Shown here: positions 33,645-41,880 of the stretch, in pieces | Layout of the letters: each line of letters begins with the position of its first letter | How positions within the stretch are numbered: the stretch's first letter is position 1 | Assembly: GCA_041736465.1 (NCBI GenBank) | Contig: JBGSTO010000213.1 | Location: 1 to 47,310 of the forward strand | Source: JAJUJL01 sp041736465 | Lineage (GTDB): Bacteria > Chloroflexota > Anaerolineae > Anaerolineales > UBA4823 | Direction: 5' to 3' | DNA length: 47,310 nt | Position numbers and translations under genes: made by a program | The notes under the pieces: model-generated | Seen by the model: the letters and a program-made list of their open reading frames with translations, nothing else | Told to the model about the DNA's origin: nothing | Databases searched by the model: none

Positions 33645-34934
33645 ATGAGCGATCACTTGGCAATCAGAGTTGAAAACCTGGGTAAGCAGTACCGCATTGG
33701 GGCGCAGGTAGAGCGCTACCGCACGCTGCGCGACACGCTTGCCAGCGCCGCTTCCTGGCCTAAGCGACTGCTGCGCGGCGAGCTGGCGCATGGCAGCGAA
33801 ACCATCTGGGCGCTGGAGGATGTCTCCTTCGAAGTCAAGAAAGGCGATGTGCTGGGTGTGATCGGGCGCAACGGCGCCGGAAAGAGCACGCTGCTGAAAA
33901 TTTTGTCACGGGTGACCGAGCCGACGCGCGGCTATGCCGAAATCCACGGGCGTGTAGGCTCGCTGCTGGAGGTAGGCACCGGTTTTCATCCCGAGCTGAC
34001 CGGACGCGAGAACATCGCCCTGAATGGAGCTATCCTGGGCATGGGGCGTTCAGAAATCGACAGGAAATTCGATGAGATCGTGGCCTTTTCCGGCGTAGAG
34101 AAATTCATCGATACCCCGGTGAAACGCTATTCGAGCGGCATGTACCTGCGGCTGGCCTTTGCAGTTGCAGCCCACCTGGAGCCCGAAATCCTGGTTGTAG
34201 ACGAGGTGCTTGCCGTGGGCGATGCAGAGTTTCAACGCAAATGCCTGGGCAAGATGAGCGACGTAGCCCGCCAGGGTCGCACGGTGCTGTTCGTCAGCCA
34301 CAATATGTCCGCCATTCTGCGCCTGACCGAGGAGGCTATCGTGCTGGAGAAAGGTCGCATGGTGCTGCGCGCCCCTTCCCAGCAGGCCGTGGACTACTAC
34401 CTGACCTCGGGATTTGGCCATACCGGCCAGCATCACTGGCAGTCCGATGAGATACCGGCGGATGCAGCCCCTTTTCGACCCATCGCCCTGCGCATCCTGG
34501 ACCCGCAAGAGCGGGTGGTGGATACGGTTCGCTCGGTCGAGCCAACAACTGTCGAGATCGAATACCACTTAAGCGAGTCGATCACCGGTTTGCGGGTGGG
34601 CATTTACCTGCTCTCGGCGCACGGCGAGCAAATTTTCGCTTCCTTCGATACCGATGACCAGGCACAGTTCGAACGCACCGGCAGCCGCCCCGCCGGTCAT
34701 TACACCAGCCGCTGTACGATCCCGGCCGACCTGCTCAACGAGGGGCGCTATGTGATGGGCATCAACGCCAGCGCCTACCGTGTGCGCCGCTATTTCCAGG
34801 ATGAGAGCGCCCTGGCCTTCAGCGTAGATGCCGCCGGCGCGCCGGGCATGCAGTGGATGGAGCCGCGCCTGGGTCCGATCCGCCCACGCCTGGAGTGGCA
34901 CATCGAACAGGTCGAAGGAGCAAGATCTCTATGA
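33645..34934 (+). CDS. wzt: Polysaccharide export ATPase with C-terminal sugar-recognition domain (Wzt-like)
   Basis: 429 residues. The N-terminal ABC ATPase has Walker A GRNGAGKST, signature YSSGMYLRLAFAVAA, and Walker B EILVVDEVLAVGD, with the H-loop in LFVSHNM. From ~250 on a C-terminal beta domain (FRPIALRILDPQERVVDTVRSVEPTTVEIEYHL to SALAFSVDAAG) resembles the Wzt carbohydrate-binding domain that checks the modified end of the polymer. GGGAG at 33634-33638 favours ATG 33645; ATG 33642 is also possible. It forms the exporter with the preceding permease. Confidence 0.93.
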   Translation: MSDHLAIRVENLGKQYRIGAQVERYRTLRDTLASAASWPKRLLRGELAHGSETIWALEDVSFEVKKGDVLGVIGRNGAGKSTLLKILSRVTEPTRGYAEIHGRVGSLLEVGTGFHPELTGRENIALNGAILGMGRSEIDRKFDEIVAFSGVEKFIDTPVKRYSSGMYLRLAFAVAAHLEPEILVVDEVLAVGDAEFQRKCLGKMSDVARQGRTVLFVSHNMSAILRLTEEAIVLEKGRMVLRAPSQQAVDYYLTSGFGHTGQHHWQSDEIPADAAPFRPIALRILDPQERVVDTVRSVEPTTVEIEYHLSESITGLRVGIYLLSAHGEQIFASFDTDDQAQFERTGSRPAGHYTSRCTIPADLLNEGRYVMGINASAYRVRRYFQDESALAFSVDAAGAPGMQWMEPRLGPIRPRLEWHIEQVEGARSL

Positions 34935-34953
34935 TGACGCTGAGGAAGCAAGC

Positions 34954-36636
34954 GTGGCGCTGAATAAGCAAACGATCAAGCAGATCCTGGGCGAGCTGCC
35001 GTATACGGCAGAGCTGTACTGGCAGTTCCGCCAGGGCGGCAAGCCGCTCAACAAAAGCTTCTCGCTGCGCCGCACAGAGCAGCGCCTGCCGCTGTGGAAG
35101 GCGCAGGCTCAGGCAGCGAGGGCGGCTGCGCTACAGCGCATGGGGCAAGCGTTTGACAGTTTGCCCTACATAGAGCCGCGCAAGGTGCTGATCTTCACGA
35201 CGCTGCGCTACTGGATCGAGCACGGTGTGCTGCTGGGTATGGCTGCCGCCGGGTTGGGGCACCAGGTAACACTGGCATACCTGCCGTATGGCAATTGGCG
35301 GGTGCGCGGCAATCGCTTCGATCAACGCCGCCACAACGCCTACGCCCAAAAGGTGCTGCAGCAAGCTGCTCCGCTGCTGCAAACCGTCTCTTTCTATGAC
35401 CTGATCCTCGATCAACAGCTAAATGCCCAGCTTCCAGGTCAGCTGGGAGATGCAATCGAGGCGCTGTCTTTTCGAGATGTGCAGTACAGCCTCAACCTTG
35501 AAGAAGTCGACCGGAACAGCGACACCCCTGAAAGGGACACCCCTGCAAGGGCCCTTTACCGCCTGCGGCTGGAGCGCAACACCCAGGCAGCCCAGGCTGC
35601 CCTGTACTGGTTGTCGCGCAACCGCCCGGATGTGCTGCTGACCCCCAACGGCAGCATCCTGGAAATGGGCGCGGTCTACCTGGTTGCTCGGCACCTGGGC
35701 ATACCGGTGGTCACTTACGAATTTGGAGAACAGCGCGACCGCATCTGGATGGCGCAAAATGACGAGGTGATGCGCCAAAACACAGACGCCGTTTGGCAGG
35801 CGCACGGCAGCACGCCGCTGCGAGATGAGCAGTGGCAGCAGGTGCGCGAGCTATTTGCCTCCCGCCAGCGGGCCGACCTGTGGCAGAATTTCTCCCGCCG
35901 CTGGCAGGGCCAGCCCGGTCAGGGCGGCGAACAGGCCCGGCAGGCGTTGAGACTCGACCAGCGACCGGTGATCCTGCTGGCAGCCAACGTGATCGGCGAC
36001 AGCCTGACGCTCAACCGCCAGGTCTTCACCGAGAGCATGACCGATTGGCTGCAGCGCACGGTTCGCTTTTTCTACGCGCTGGAGGGCGTACAGCTGGTCG
36101 TGCGCATCCATCCCGGCGAGCGCTACACCCAGGGACCGTCGGTAGCTGAGGTGGTTTGCTCCGCGGTGCGCGGCGCGGTGCCAGATCTGCCAGCCCACAT
36201 TCACCTGGTGGCGGCTGACGCAGCGTTGAATACGTATGATCTGCTGGAGATCGCCGATGCCGGGCTGGTATACACCACTACGGTCGGCATGGAAATGGCG
36301 ATGAGCGGCGTGCCGGCGGTGGTTTCAGGCCAAACCCATTACCGTGGGCGAGGCTTCACCCTGGATCCAGGCTCATGGCAGGAATACGAGCAGGCGATTA
36401 TGGGCATCTTGTCGAACCCGACCGGCGCCCGGCTCACCCAGCAGCAGGTGGAAGCCGCCTGGAGGTACGCCTACCACTTCTTCTTCGAGTATCCCCGCCC
36501 ATTCCCCTGGCACCTGCTGCACTTCTGGAACGAGCTGGAATCCTGGCCGATTGCGCGTGTCCTGTCTGCTGAAGGCCTGGCGCAGTTTGGCCGGACATTT
36601 GACGAGCTATTTGAGGTACCTGCACATGGGATCTGA
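34954..36636 (+). CDS. Capsule-type polysaccharide transferase (putative, GTG start)
   Basis: 560 residues, probably cytoplasmic. The central part has LTPNGSILEMGAVYLVARHLGIPVVTYEFGEQ, and the C-terminal half VILLAANVIGDS, VVRIHPGERY and VYTTTVGMEMAMSGVPAVVSGQTHYRG. These stretches resemble the C-terminal domain of capsule polysaccharide biosynthesis (KpsS/KpsC-like) and CDP-glycerol transferase-like proteins. The exact family and sugar are not established. A GAGGAA about 5 bases before GTG 34954 decides the start; wzt ends 19 bases earlier. An internal pair of 15-base repeats adds SDTPERDTPAR. Confidence 0.72.
   Translation: MALNKQTIKQILGELPYTAELYWQFRQGGKPLNKSFSLRRTEQRLPLWKAQAQAARAAALQRMGQAFDSLPYIEPRKVLIFTTLRYWIEHGVLLGMAAAGLGHQVTLAYLPYGNWRVRGNRFDQRRHNAYAQKVLQQAAPLLQTVSFYDLILDQQLNAQLPGQLGDAIEALSFRDVQYSLNLEEVDRNSDTPERDTPARALYRLRLERNTQAAQAALYWLSRNRPDVLLTPNGSILEMGAVYLVARHLGIPVVTYEFGEQRDRIWMAQNDEVMRQNTDAVWQAHGSTPLRDEQWQQVRELFASRQRADLWQNFSRRWQGQPGQGGEQARQALRLDQRPVILLAANVIGDSLTLNRQVFTESMTDWLQRTVRFFYALEGVQLVVRIHPGERYTQGPSVAEVVCSAVRGAVPDLPAHIHLVAADAALNTYDLLEIADAGLVYTTTVGMEMAMSGVPAVVSGQTHYRGRGFTLDPGSWQEYEQAIMGILSNPTGARLTQQQVEAAWRYAYHFFFEYPRPFPWHLLHFWNELESWPIARVLSAEGLAQFGRTFDELFEVPAHGI
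35521..35550. repeat. Two tandem 15-bp repeats inside the capsule-type gene
   Basis: GACACCCCTGAAAGG (35521-35535) is followed by GACACCCCTGCAAGG (35536-35550), 14 of 15 bases alike. They stay in frame and encode a hydrophilic insert. Confidence 0.75.
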
Positions 36637-37540
36637 GGTTAAAGAACGAGTGCGCCAGTTCTACGATCAGGTAGGCTGGCAGCAGGTGGGCGAGGGTCTG
36701 TACCAGAATGCACACTATGAAGACCTGCGCCCAGTCTCGCGCCCTTACATCCAGCGCTGCCATGCGCGTGTGGCCCGCTACCTGCAGAGCAGCGGGCGCT
36801 ACCTGCTGGATGCCGGATCCGGCCCGATCCAGTACGCAGATTATCTGATCTATTCGCGGGCATACGATTACCGGGTGTGCGCCGATATTTCAATGGTTGC
36901 CCTGCAGGAAGCGCGCAAGCGCATCGGCGATCGGTTAGGTTTGTTTGTGGTTGCTGATGTCGCCCACCTGCCCTTCAAGCCGGGCGTATTCGATGGGGTG
37001 GTATCGCTGCACACCATTCACCACCTGCCGGAAGACGAGCACCTGCACGCCTACGGCGAGCTGTACCGGGTTCTGCGCCCTGGTCGCAGCGCCGCCGTGG
37101 TAAACGGTTGGCCTTCCAGCCGTTTGATGAAGCTGGCAGAGCCATTGGTCCGCCTCAGCCAGGGCAGCCGCCGCTTCGCTGCCCGGTTGATTAGGCGCGC
37201 CAGCAAGGGTTTAGAACGGAAACGGGCGCCGGAGGATGGCAATGACACACCCCAGAAGGGTACATTTACCAGCCGGCATGACGCCCATTGGGTGCGCCAG
37301 CAGGTTGGCGCCCAGATGCCGGTGGAGATTTATCCCTGGCGCAGCGTCAGTGTGCGCTTCATGCGCAACCTGATCCATCCCTGGACGGGTGGGCGCCTGT
37401 GGCTGCGCCTGCTGTACTTGCTGGAGGAACGCTTCCCGCACTTCTTCGGCGAGAACGGGCAGTACCCGCTGATCGTGATCCGCAAACCAGACATTGTTTC
37501 AAATAATGTTTCAAATAATGTTTCAGATAAAGTTTCATGA
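36626..37540 (+). CDS. SAM-dependent methyltransferase (polysaccharide locus)
   Basis: 304 residues. Motif I is LLDAGSGPIQYADYL, then VCADISMVALQEARKR, LPFKPGVFDGVVSLHTIHHLPED and LRPGRSAAVVNGW, a UbiE-like fold. The substrate is unknown but probably a sugar or lipid intermediate. The start overlaps the end of the previous gene by 11 bases. Around residue 197 a polar stretch (ERKRAPEDGNDTPQKG) looks like a repeat-derived insert. The C-terminus (SNNVSNNVSDKVS) comes from 12-bp tandem repeats. The stop TGA overlaps an ATG of the next gene (ATGA). Confidence 0.85.
   Translation: MGSEVKERVRQFYDQVGWQQVGEGLYQNAHYEDLRPVSRPYIQRCHARVARYLQSSGRYLLDAGSGPIQYADYLIYSRAYDYRVCADISMVALQEARKRIGDRLGLFVVADVAHLPFKPGVFDGVVSLHTIHHLPEDEHLHAYGELYRVLRPGRSAAVVNGWPSSRLMKLAEPLVRLSQGSRRFAARLIRRASKGLERKRAPEDGNDTPQKGTFTSRHDAHWVRQQVGAQMPVEIYPWRSVSVRFMRNLIHPWTGGRLWLRLLYLLEERFPHFFGENGQYPLIVIRKPDIVSNNVSNNVSDKVS
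37501..37536. repeat. Three tandem 12-bp repeats at the end of the methyltransferase gene
   Basis: AAATAATGTTTC (37501-37512), the same again (37513-37524), then AGATAAAGTTTC (37525-37536). They encode SNNVSNNVSDKVS and stop just before ATG 37537. Confidence 0.85.
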
Positions 37541-37551
37541 TGGGACATAAC

Positions 37552-38283
37552 ATGAATTGGTCAGAACAGGTTATCCTGGTTACCGGTGGCACCGGATCCT
37601 TTGGAAAAAAATTCATCGAGGTGATGCTGCGCGAGTATCATCCTGCCAAGCTGATTATCTTCAGCCGGGATGAGCTGAAACAGCATGAGATGCGGACGCT
37701 GCAGAGCAGCGGGGCGCAACAGAGCAGCGGGGTCAGCGGCGCTACAGAGCAGCGCGGCGCGGAGCGCTTGTTCGACCACCCCAGCCTGCGCTACTTCATC
37801 GGCGACGTGCGCGATGTGGACCGCCTGCGCCGCGCAATGCACGGCGTTGACCTGGTGGTGCACGCTGCGGCGCTGAAACAGGTGCCGGCCTGCGAATACA
37901 ACCCCATGGAAGCAATCAAGACCAATATCCTGGGCAGCAGCAACGTCATCGAAGCCGCCCTGGATATGGGCGTCAAGAAAGTGATGGCGCTGAGCACCGA
38001 CAAAGCTGTGAATCCGGTCAACCTGTACGGCACCACCAAACTGGCAGCCGAAAAGCTGTTCGTACAGAGCAATGCCTATGCTGCCGGCACCGCGACCGCA
38101 TTCAGCTGCGTGCGCTATGGGAACGTGGTCGGCAGCCGGGGCAGTGTGGTGCCGATGTTCATCCAGCAGCGCAAAAACAGCAAGCTCAGCATCACCGACG
38201 AGCGGATGACGCGCTTCTGGCTGACCCTGGAGCAGGGCGTTCGATTTGTGATCAAGTGCACCGAGCAGATGACCGGCGGCTAG
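37552..38283 (+). CDS. pseB: UDP-GlcNAc 4,6-dehydratase (PseB-like), N-terminal part before an amber codon
   Basis: PseB makes the first intermediate of pseudaminic acid from UDP-GlcNAc. The visible part has VILVTGGTGSFGKKF, RDELKQHEM, RYFIGDVRD, HAAALKQVP, the catalytic LSTDKAVNPVNLYGTTKL (Thr-Asp-Lys and Tyr-X3-Lys) and VRYGNVVGSRGSVVP. It stops at TAG 38281-38283 after CTEQMTGG, where family members read GGE-[IV]FVPKIPS. The rest continues in the same frame immediately after. The start could also be ATG 37537 (ATGA overlap). About 20 residues (~49-71) are a repeat-encoded insert. Whether the gene works is unknown. Confidence 0.9.
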   Translation: MNWSEQVILVTGGTGSFGKKFIEVMLREYHPAKLIIFSRDELKQHEMRTLQSSGAQQSSGVSGATEQRGAERLFDHPSLRYFIGDVRDVDRLRRAMHGVDLVVHAAALKQVPACEYNPMEAIKTNILGSSNVIEAALDMGVKKVMALSTDKAVNPVNLYGTTKLAAEKLFVQSNAYAAGTATAFSCVRYGNVVGSRGSVVPMFIQQRKNSKLSITDERMTRFWLTLEQGVRFVIKCTEQMTGG

Positions 38284-38289
38284 GTATTC

Positions 38290-38619
38290 GTGCCTAAGAT
38301 CCCCAGCACGCGCATCGTCGATCTGGCGCGTGCCATCGCACCTGGAGCGGAGCTGGAAGTCGTCGGCATCCGCCCGGGCGAGAAGCTGCACGAGGTGCTG
38401 GTGCACGAGGATGAGGCCCGCAGCACGGTCGAGCTGGATGACATGTTCGTCGTACAGCCGGCGACAGAGTTATGGTTTGCCCGCCGCTGGCAGGACAAGG
38501 GACGCCCCCTGCCGGATGGCTTTCGCTATGCCAGCGATACCAACCCGCACTGGCTGACGCTGGAGGATATACAAAAAATGGTGGCGCCCTTTGAACAAGA
38601 TGCGACCGTGACGCCCTAG
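38290..38619 (+). CDS. PseB-like dehydratase, C-terminal part after the amber codon
   Basis: The reading frame continues after TAG 38281-38283 with GTA TTC then GTG (38290) CCT AAG, giving VFVPKIPSTRIVDLARAIAPGAELEVVGIRPGEKLHEVLV and ending with ASDTNPHWLTLEDIQ. All are PseB C-terminal signatures. The frame is the same as the N-terminal part. It could be translated alone only from GTG 38290, which has no clear ribosome binding site; read-through or loss of function are alternatives. The N-terminal and C-terminal parts together have the normal PseB length plus a small insert. Confidence 0.85.
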   Translation: MPKIPSTRIVDLARAIAPGAELEVVGIRPGEKLHEVLVHEDEARSTVELDDMFVVQPATELWFARRWQDKGRPLPDGFRYASDTNPHWLTLEDIQKMVAPFEQDATVTP

Positions 38620-38650
38620 AGCGTGACGGCCGCGGCCCAGAGAGGCGTGC

Positions 38651-39586
38651 ATGCGCATCCTCCTAACCGGGGCCAGCGGCCTGCTCGGTCTGAACCTGGC
38701 GCTGGAAGCGGCGCGAGACCACCAGGTCTCAGGCGCCGTCCACCAGAACAGCCTGAAAACGCAGGCATTCCAGGTGATCGAGGCCGATCTGCTGGCTCCA
38801 GGCGCGGTGGAGCGCCTGCTCGATCAGGTGCAGCCCGATTGGGTGATCCACTGCGCCGCCCTGGCCAACGTAGACGCCTGTGAAGCCGACCCGGCCCAGG
38901 CGCAGCAGTTGAACAGCCTGCTACCCGAAAAACTGGCCCGCCATGTCGCCAGGGGCGGAGCGCGCCTGCTGCACGTATCCACCGATGCAGTCTTCGACGG
39001 CGCCCGGGGAGGATATACCGAGCAGGACGAGCCTAATCCCCTGGGCGTGTACTCTCGCACCAAGCTGGAAGGCGAACAGCGGGTGGCGGCGCAGGACCCC
39101 AGCGCCATCATCGCCCGGGTCAACTTGTTCGGCTGGAGCCTGCACGGGCGGCGCAGCTTGGCGGAGTTTTTCTATAACAATCTGAGCGCCGGAAAAGGCG
39201 TGATGGGCTTCACCGATGTATTTTTCTGCCCCCTGCTGGTCAACGACATCGCCGGCGTGTTCCTGGAGATGCTGGAGCTGGGCCTGCAGGGCCTGTACCA
39301 CGTGGTGAGCGGCGCAGAGCGCGGCGAATGCCTGAGCAAATACGAGTTCGGCGTGCGCCTGGCGCAGACTTTCGAGCTGGATGCCAGCCTGATCCGGCCC
39401 GCCTCCATCCAGGAAGCGATGGCTATCGCTGGTTTGAAAACCGCCCGTTCGCCGCTGCTGACCCTGCGAACGGATAAGCTTACTGCGGCGCTGGGGCATC
39501 CCACGCCGGATACGACCGGCGGCATACGGCGCCTGTACGATCTCTACCGTCAGGGCTATCCGCAAATGCTGCGCAGCCTGTCGTAG
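38651..39586 (+). CDS. RmlD-like NAD(P)-dependent sugar reductase
   Basis: 311-residue short-chain dehydrogenase like dTDP-4-dehydrorhamnose reductase. Visible are MRILLTGASGLLGLNLAL, the GxxGxxG start, HCAALANVDACEADP, HVSTDAVFDGARGGYTEQDEPNPLGVYSRTKLEGEQ with Tyr-X3-Lys, and RVNLFGW. The exact substrate is open: with the PseB-like protein it might reduce a UDP-4-keto sugar. It follows the split dehydratase by 31 bases. The stop TAG is in a palindromic repeat copy. Confidence 0.88.
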   Translation: MRILLTGASGLLGLNLALEAARDHQVSGAVHQNSLKTQAFQVIEADLLAPGAVERLLDQVQPDWVIHCAALANVDACEADPAQAQQLNSLLPEKLARHVARGGARLLHVSTDAVFDGARGGYTEQDEPNPLGVYSRTKLEGEQRVAAQDPSAIIARVNLFGWSLHGRRSLAEFFYNNLSAGKGVMGFTDVFFCPLLVNDIAGVFLEMLELGLQGLYHVVSGAERGECLSKYEFGVRLAQTFELDASLIRPASIQEAMAIAGLKTARSPLLTLRTDKLTAALGHPTPDTTGGIRRLYDLYRQGYPQMLRSLS

Positions 39587-39606
39587 GGGCGGATCGTGAT
39601 CCACCC
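39584..39606. repeat. Palindromic repeat at the end of the reductase gene
   Basis: TAG (39584-39586, the stop codon) runs into GGGCGGATC-GT-GATCCACCC (39587-39606), one mismatch from the wzm copy. Confidence 0.85.
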
Positions 39607-39636
39607 CCAACCAACCAAAACCTTCTGGGAGGAAAT

Positions 39637-40704
39637 ATGGAAATCCAAATCGGCCAGCGCCGGATCGGCCTCGAGCACCCCACTTACTTTATCGCCGACA
39701 TCGCCGCCAACCATGACGGCGACCTGGAACGCGCTAAACTGCTCATCCGCCTGGCGAAAGAAGCCGGGGCAGAGGCTGCCAAGTTTCAAAACTTTCGCGC
39801 TCCCAAGATCGTCTCCGATTATGGATTTCGCCACATGGATGGGCAGGTATCCCACCAGGCAAGCTGGAAGAAGTCCGTCTTCGAGGTGTACCAGTCGGCC
39901 GCGATCCCCTTCGAATGGACCGAAATCCTCAAAGAAGAATGCGATGGGGTGGGCATCGAGTACTTTTCCGCACCCTACGACTTCGACGCCATCGATATGC
40001 TCGATCCGTACGTGCGCGTGTACAAAGCCGGCTCGGGCGAAATCGATTGGCTGGAAGCGCTGGAACGCATGGCGCGCAAAGGCAAGCCGTTCTTCGTGGC
40101 GACCGGCGCAGCGACCATCGGCGAAGTGCAGCGCGCCGTGCACACCATCCTGGCGGTCAACCCACAGCTGGTATTGATGCAGTGCAATACGAATTACACC
40201 GCCAACCCGGACAACTACGACCACCTGCACATCAACGTGCTCAAAACCTATGCCGCCATGTTCCCCGGCGTGATCCTGGGACTGTCCGATCACACGCACG
40301 CCGTCGCCCCGGTGCTGGGCGCAGTCACTCTGGGCGCGCGCGTGATCGAGCGCCACTTCACCGACAGCAACGACCGGGAGGGACCGGATCATAAGTTCGC
40401 CATGAACCCGGAAAATTGGGCCAGAATGGTGGAGGAGACGCGCCTGCTCGAGCGCTCCCTGGGCTCGCCGGACAAATTCATCGCCAAAAATGAAATTGAC
40501 ACCGCCGTGGTTCAGCGCCGCTGCCTGCGCGCGAGCCGCGACATCCGGGCCGGCGAGGTATTTACGCGCGAGATGATCGATGTGCTCCGCCCGGCAACTC
40601 CTGGCGCGATTCTGCCCCCATATATTGCCGAGGTCACCGGTACGCGCGCCCTGCACGATATCCCTGCAGGCAAGGAATTGCGCTGGACAGATTTGACCGA
40701 CTGA
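39637..40704 (+). CDS. NeuB-like nonulosonic acid synthase
   Basis: 355 residues. The N-terminal TIM barrel condenses phosphoenolpyruvate with an amino sugar: FIADIAANHDGDLERAKLLI, AAKFQNF, EYFSAPYDFDAIDML, YKAGSGEIDWLEALERMA, LMQCNTNYTANPDNYDHLHIN and LGLSDHTHAVAPVLGAVTLGARVIERHFT. The C-terminal SAF domain contains CLRASRDIRAGEVFTREM. This is NeuB/PseI/LegI/SpsE layout. Which sugar it makes (sialic, pseudaminic, legionaminic or similar) cannot be told. GGGAGGAA precedes the ATG. It fits with the SpsF-like cytidylyltransferase downstream. Confidence 0.94.
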   Translation: MEIQIGQRRIGLEHPTYFIADIAANHDGDLERAKLLIRLAKEAGAEAAKFQNFRAPKIVSDYGFRHMDGQVSHQASWKKSVFEVYQSAAIPFEWTEILKEECDGVGIEYFSAPYDFDAIDMLDPYVRVYKAGSGEIDWLEALERMARKGKPFFVATGAATIGEVQRAVHTILAVNPQLVLMQCNTNYTANPDNYDHLHINVLKTYAAMFPGVILGLSDHTHAVAPVLGAVTLGARVIERHFTDSNDREGPDHKFAMNPENWARMVEETRLLERSLGSPDKFIAKNEIDTAVVQRRCLRASRDIRAGEVFTREMIDVLRPATPGAILPPYIAEVTGTRALHDIPAGKELRWTDLTD

Positions 40705-40718
40705 GGTCGATATGCCAA

Positions 40719-40763
40719 CGGATCACGATCCGCTCAACCGGGCGGATCACGATCCGCCCCTAC
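40719..40763. repeat. Palindromic repeats between the NeuB-like and GT4 genes
   Basis: A partial copy CGGATCACGATCCG (40719-40732) is followed by a complete GGGCGGATC-AC-GATCCGCCC (40740-40759) ending CCTAC. This is the reverse orientation relative to the copies after wzm and the reductase. Confidence 0.85.
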
Positions 40764-40767
40764 GATA

Positions 40768-41880
40768 ATGATGCGTATCCTTTATTTTTCGCGCGATTAC
40801 ACCACCCACGACCATCGCTTCCTGAGCGCGTTGGCTCAAGATCACGGCGAAACCGCTCGGGTCTATTTCTTGCGGCTGGAAAAGAACGACCGGCAGCTGG
40901 AAGACCGCCCCCTTCCGCCCGGGGTAGAGATGATCCCCTGGGCAGGCGGCAAGGCTCCCGCCCGGTTGAGCGATGGGCTGCGGCTGCTGAGCGACCTGAA
41001 GCGCGTGCTGCGCCAGGTACAGCCGGACATCGTGCAGGCCGGCCCGCTCCAGCGCTCGGCTTTTCTGGTCGCGCTGAGCGGCTTCGCCCCGCTGGTGAGC
41101 ATGTCCTGGGGTTACGACCTGATCTACGACGCCGGGCGCAGCTTCTTGTGGCGCTGGGCGACCCGCTTCACCCTGCGCCGCAGCCGGCTGATGGTCGGCG
41201 ACTGCCAAGCGATCCGCTCCCTGGCGCTCCAATACGGCATGCGGGATGAAGGCATGGTGATCTTTCCCTGGGGCATCGACCTGGAACAGTTCCCTTTCGC
41301 TCCGCCGCCGGATGGGCCAGCCTTCACCCTGCTCTCGACCCGCTCCTGGGAGCCGATCTACGGCGTGGATGTGATCGCACAGGCTTTCGCCAGCGCGGCG
41401 AGGCAGATCCCTGAGCTGCGCCTGGTGATGCTGGGCGGCGGATCGCAAGCCCGCCTGCTGCACTCGATTTTCAGCCAGGCCGGCGTGCTCGAGCGGGTGC
41501 ATTTCCCCGGACAGGTGAGCCAGGCTGATTTACCTCGCTTCCACCGCATGGCAAACCTGTACGTCAGCGCATCGCACAGCGACGGCACCTCCATCTCCCT
41601 GCTCGAGGCGCTGGCGACCGGGCGCCCGGCGCTGGTATCCGACATACACGGCAATCGTGAGTGGGTGCGCTCAGGTGAAAACGGCTGGCTGTTTCCGGAT
41701 GGCAGCGCCAGCGCTTTGGCGCAGAGCATTGTGGACGCCGCCCGGCAGCGCCAAAACCTGACCGAAATGGGCCGTGCTGCGCGTCAGATCGCCCAACAGC
41801 GCGCCGATTGGCGCAAGAACTTTCCCGTGCTGGTGCAAGCCTACCGAAAAGTGTTAGATCCTTCACTGCGTTCAGGATGA
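40768..41880 (+). CDS. GT4-family glycosyltransferase
   Basis: 370 residues, GT-B fold. It has MRILYFSRDYTTHDHRF, FPWGIDLEQF, LSTRSWEPIYGVDVI, LVMLGGGSQ and SDGTSISLLEALATGRPALVSDIHGNREWV, the last being the donor-binding loop. Probably adds a sugar in the polymer repeat; specificity is unknown. The start (ATG 40768 or 40771) follows the palindromic repeat and has no ribosome binding site. The C-terminus DPSLRSG and the stop TGA come from a repeat unit (TTCAGGATGA). Confidence 0.9.
   Translation: MMRILYFSRDYTTHDHRFLSALAQDHGETARVYFLRLEKNDRQLEDRPLPPGVEMIPWAGGKAPARLSDGLRLLSDLKRVLRQVQPDIVQAGPLQRSAFLVALSGFAPLVSMSWGYDLIYDAGRSFLWRWATRFTLRRSRLMVGDCQAIRSLALQYGMRDEGMVIFPWGIDLEQFPFAPPPDGPAFTLLSTRSWEPIYGVDVIAQAFASAARQIPELRLVMLGGGSQARLLHSIFSQAGVLERVHFPGQVSQADLPRFHRMANLYVSASHSDGTSISLLEALATGRPALVSDIHGNREWVRSGENGWLFPDGSASALAQSIVDAARQRQNLTEMGRAARQIAQQRADWRKNFPVLVQAYRKVLDPSLRSG

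Noticed and set aside
38281..38283. Amber codon of the PseB-like gene as a recoded residue (pyrrolysine)
   Set aside because: The position normally holds glutamate, not a catalytic special residue, and no recoding gene is seen; mutation or sequencing error is simpler.
39556..40656. A 366-codon open frame on the minus strand opposite the NeuB-like gene
   Set aside because: Antisense shadow of a well-supported gene, with no recognisable motif or ribosome binding site.
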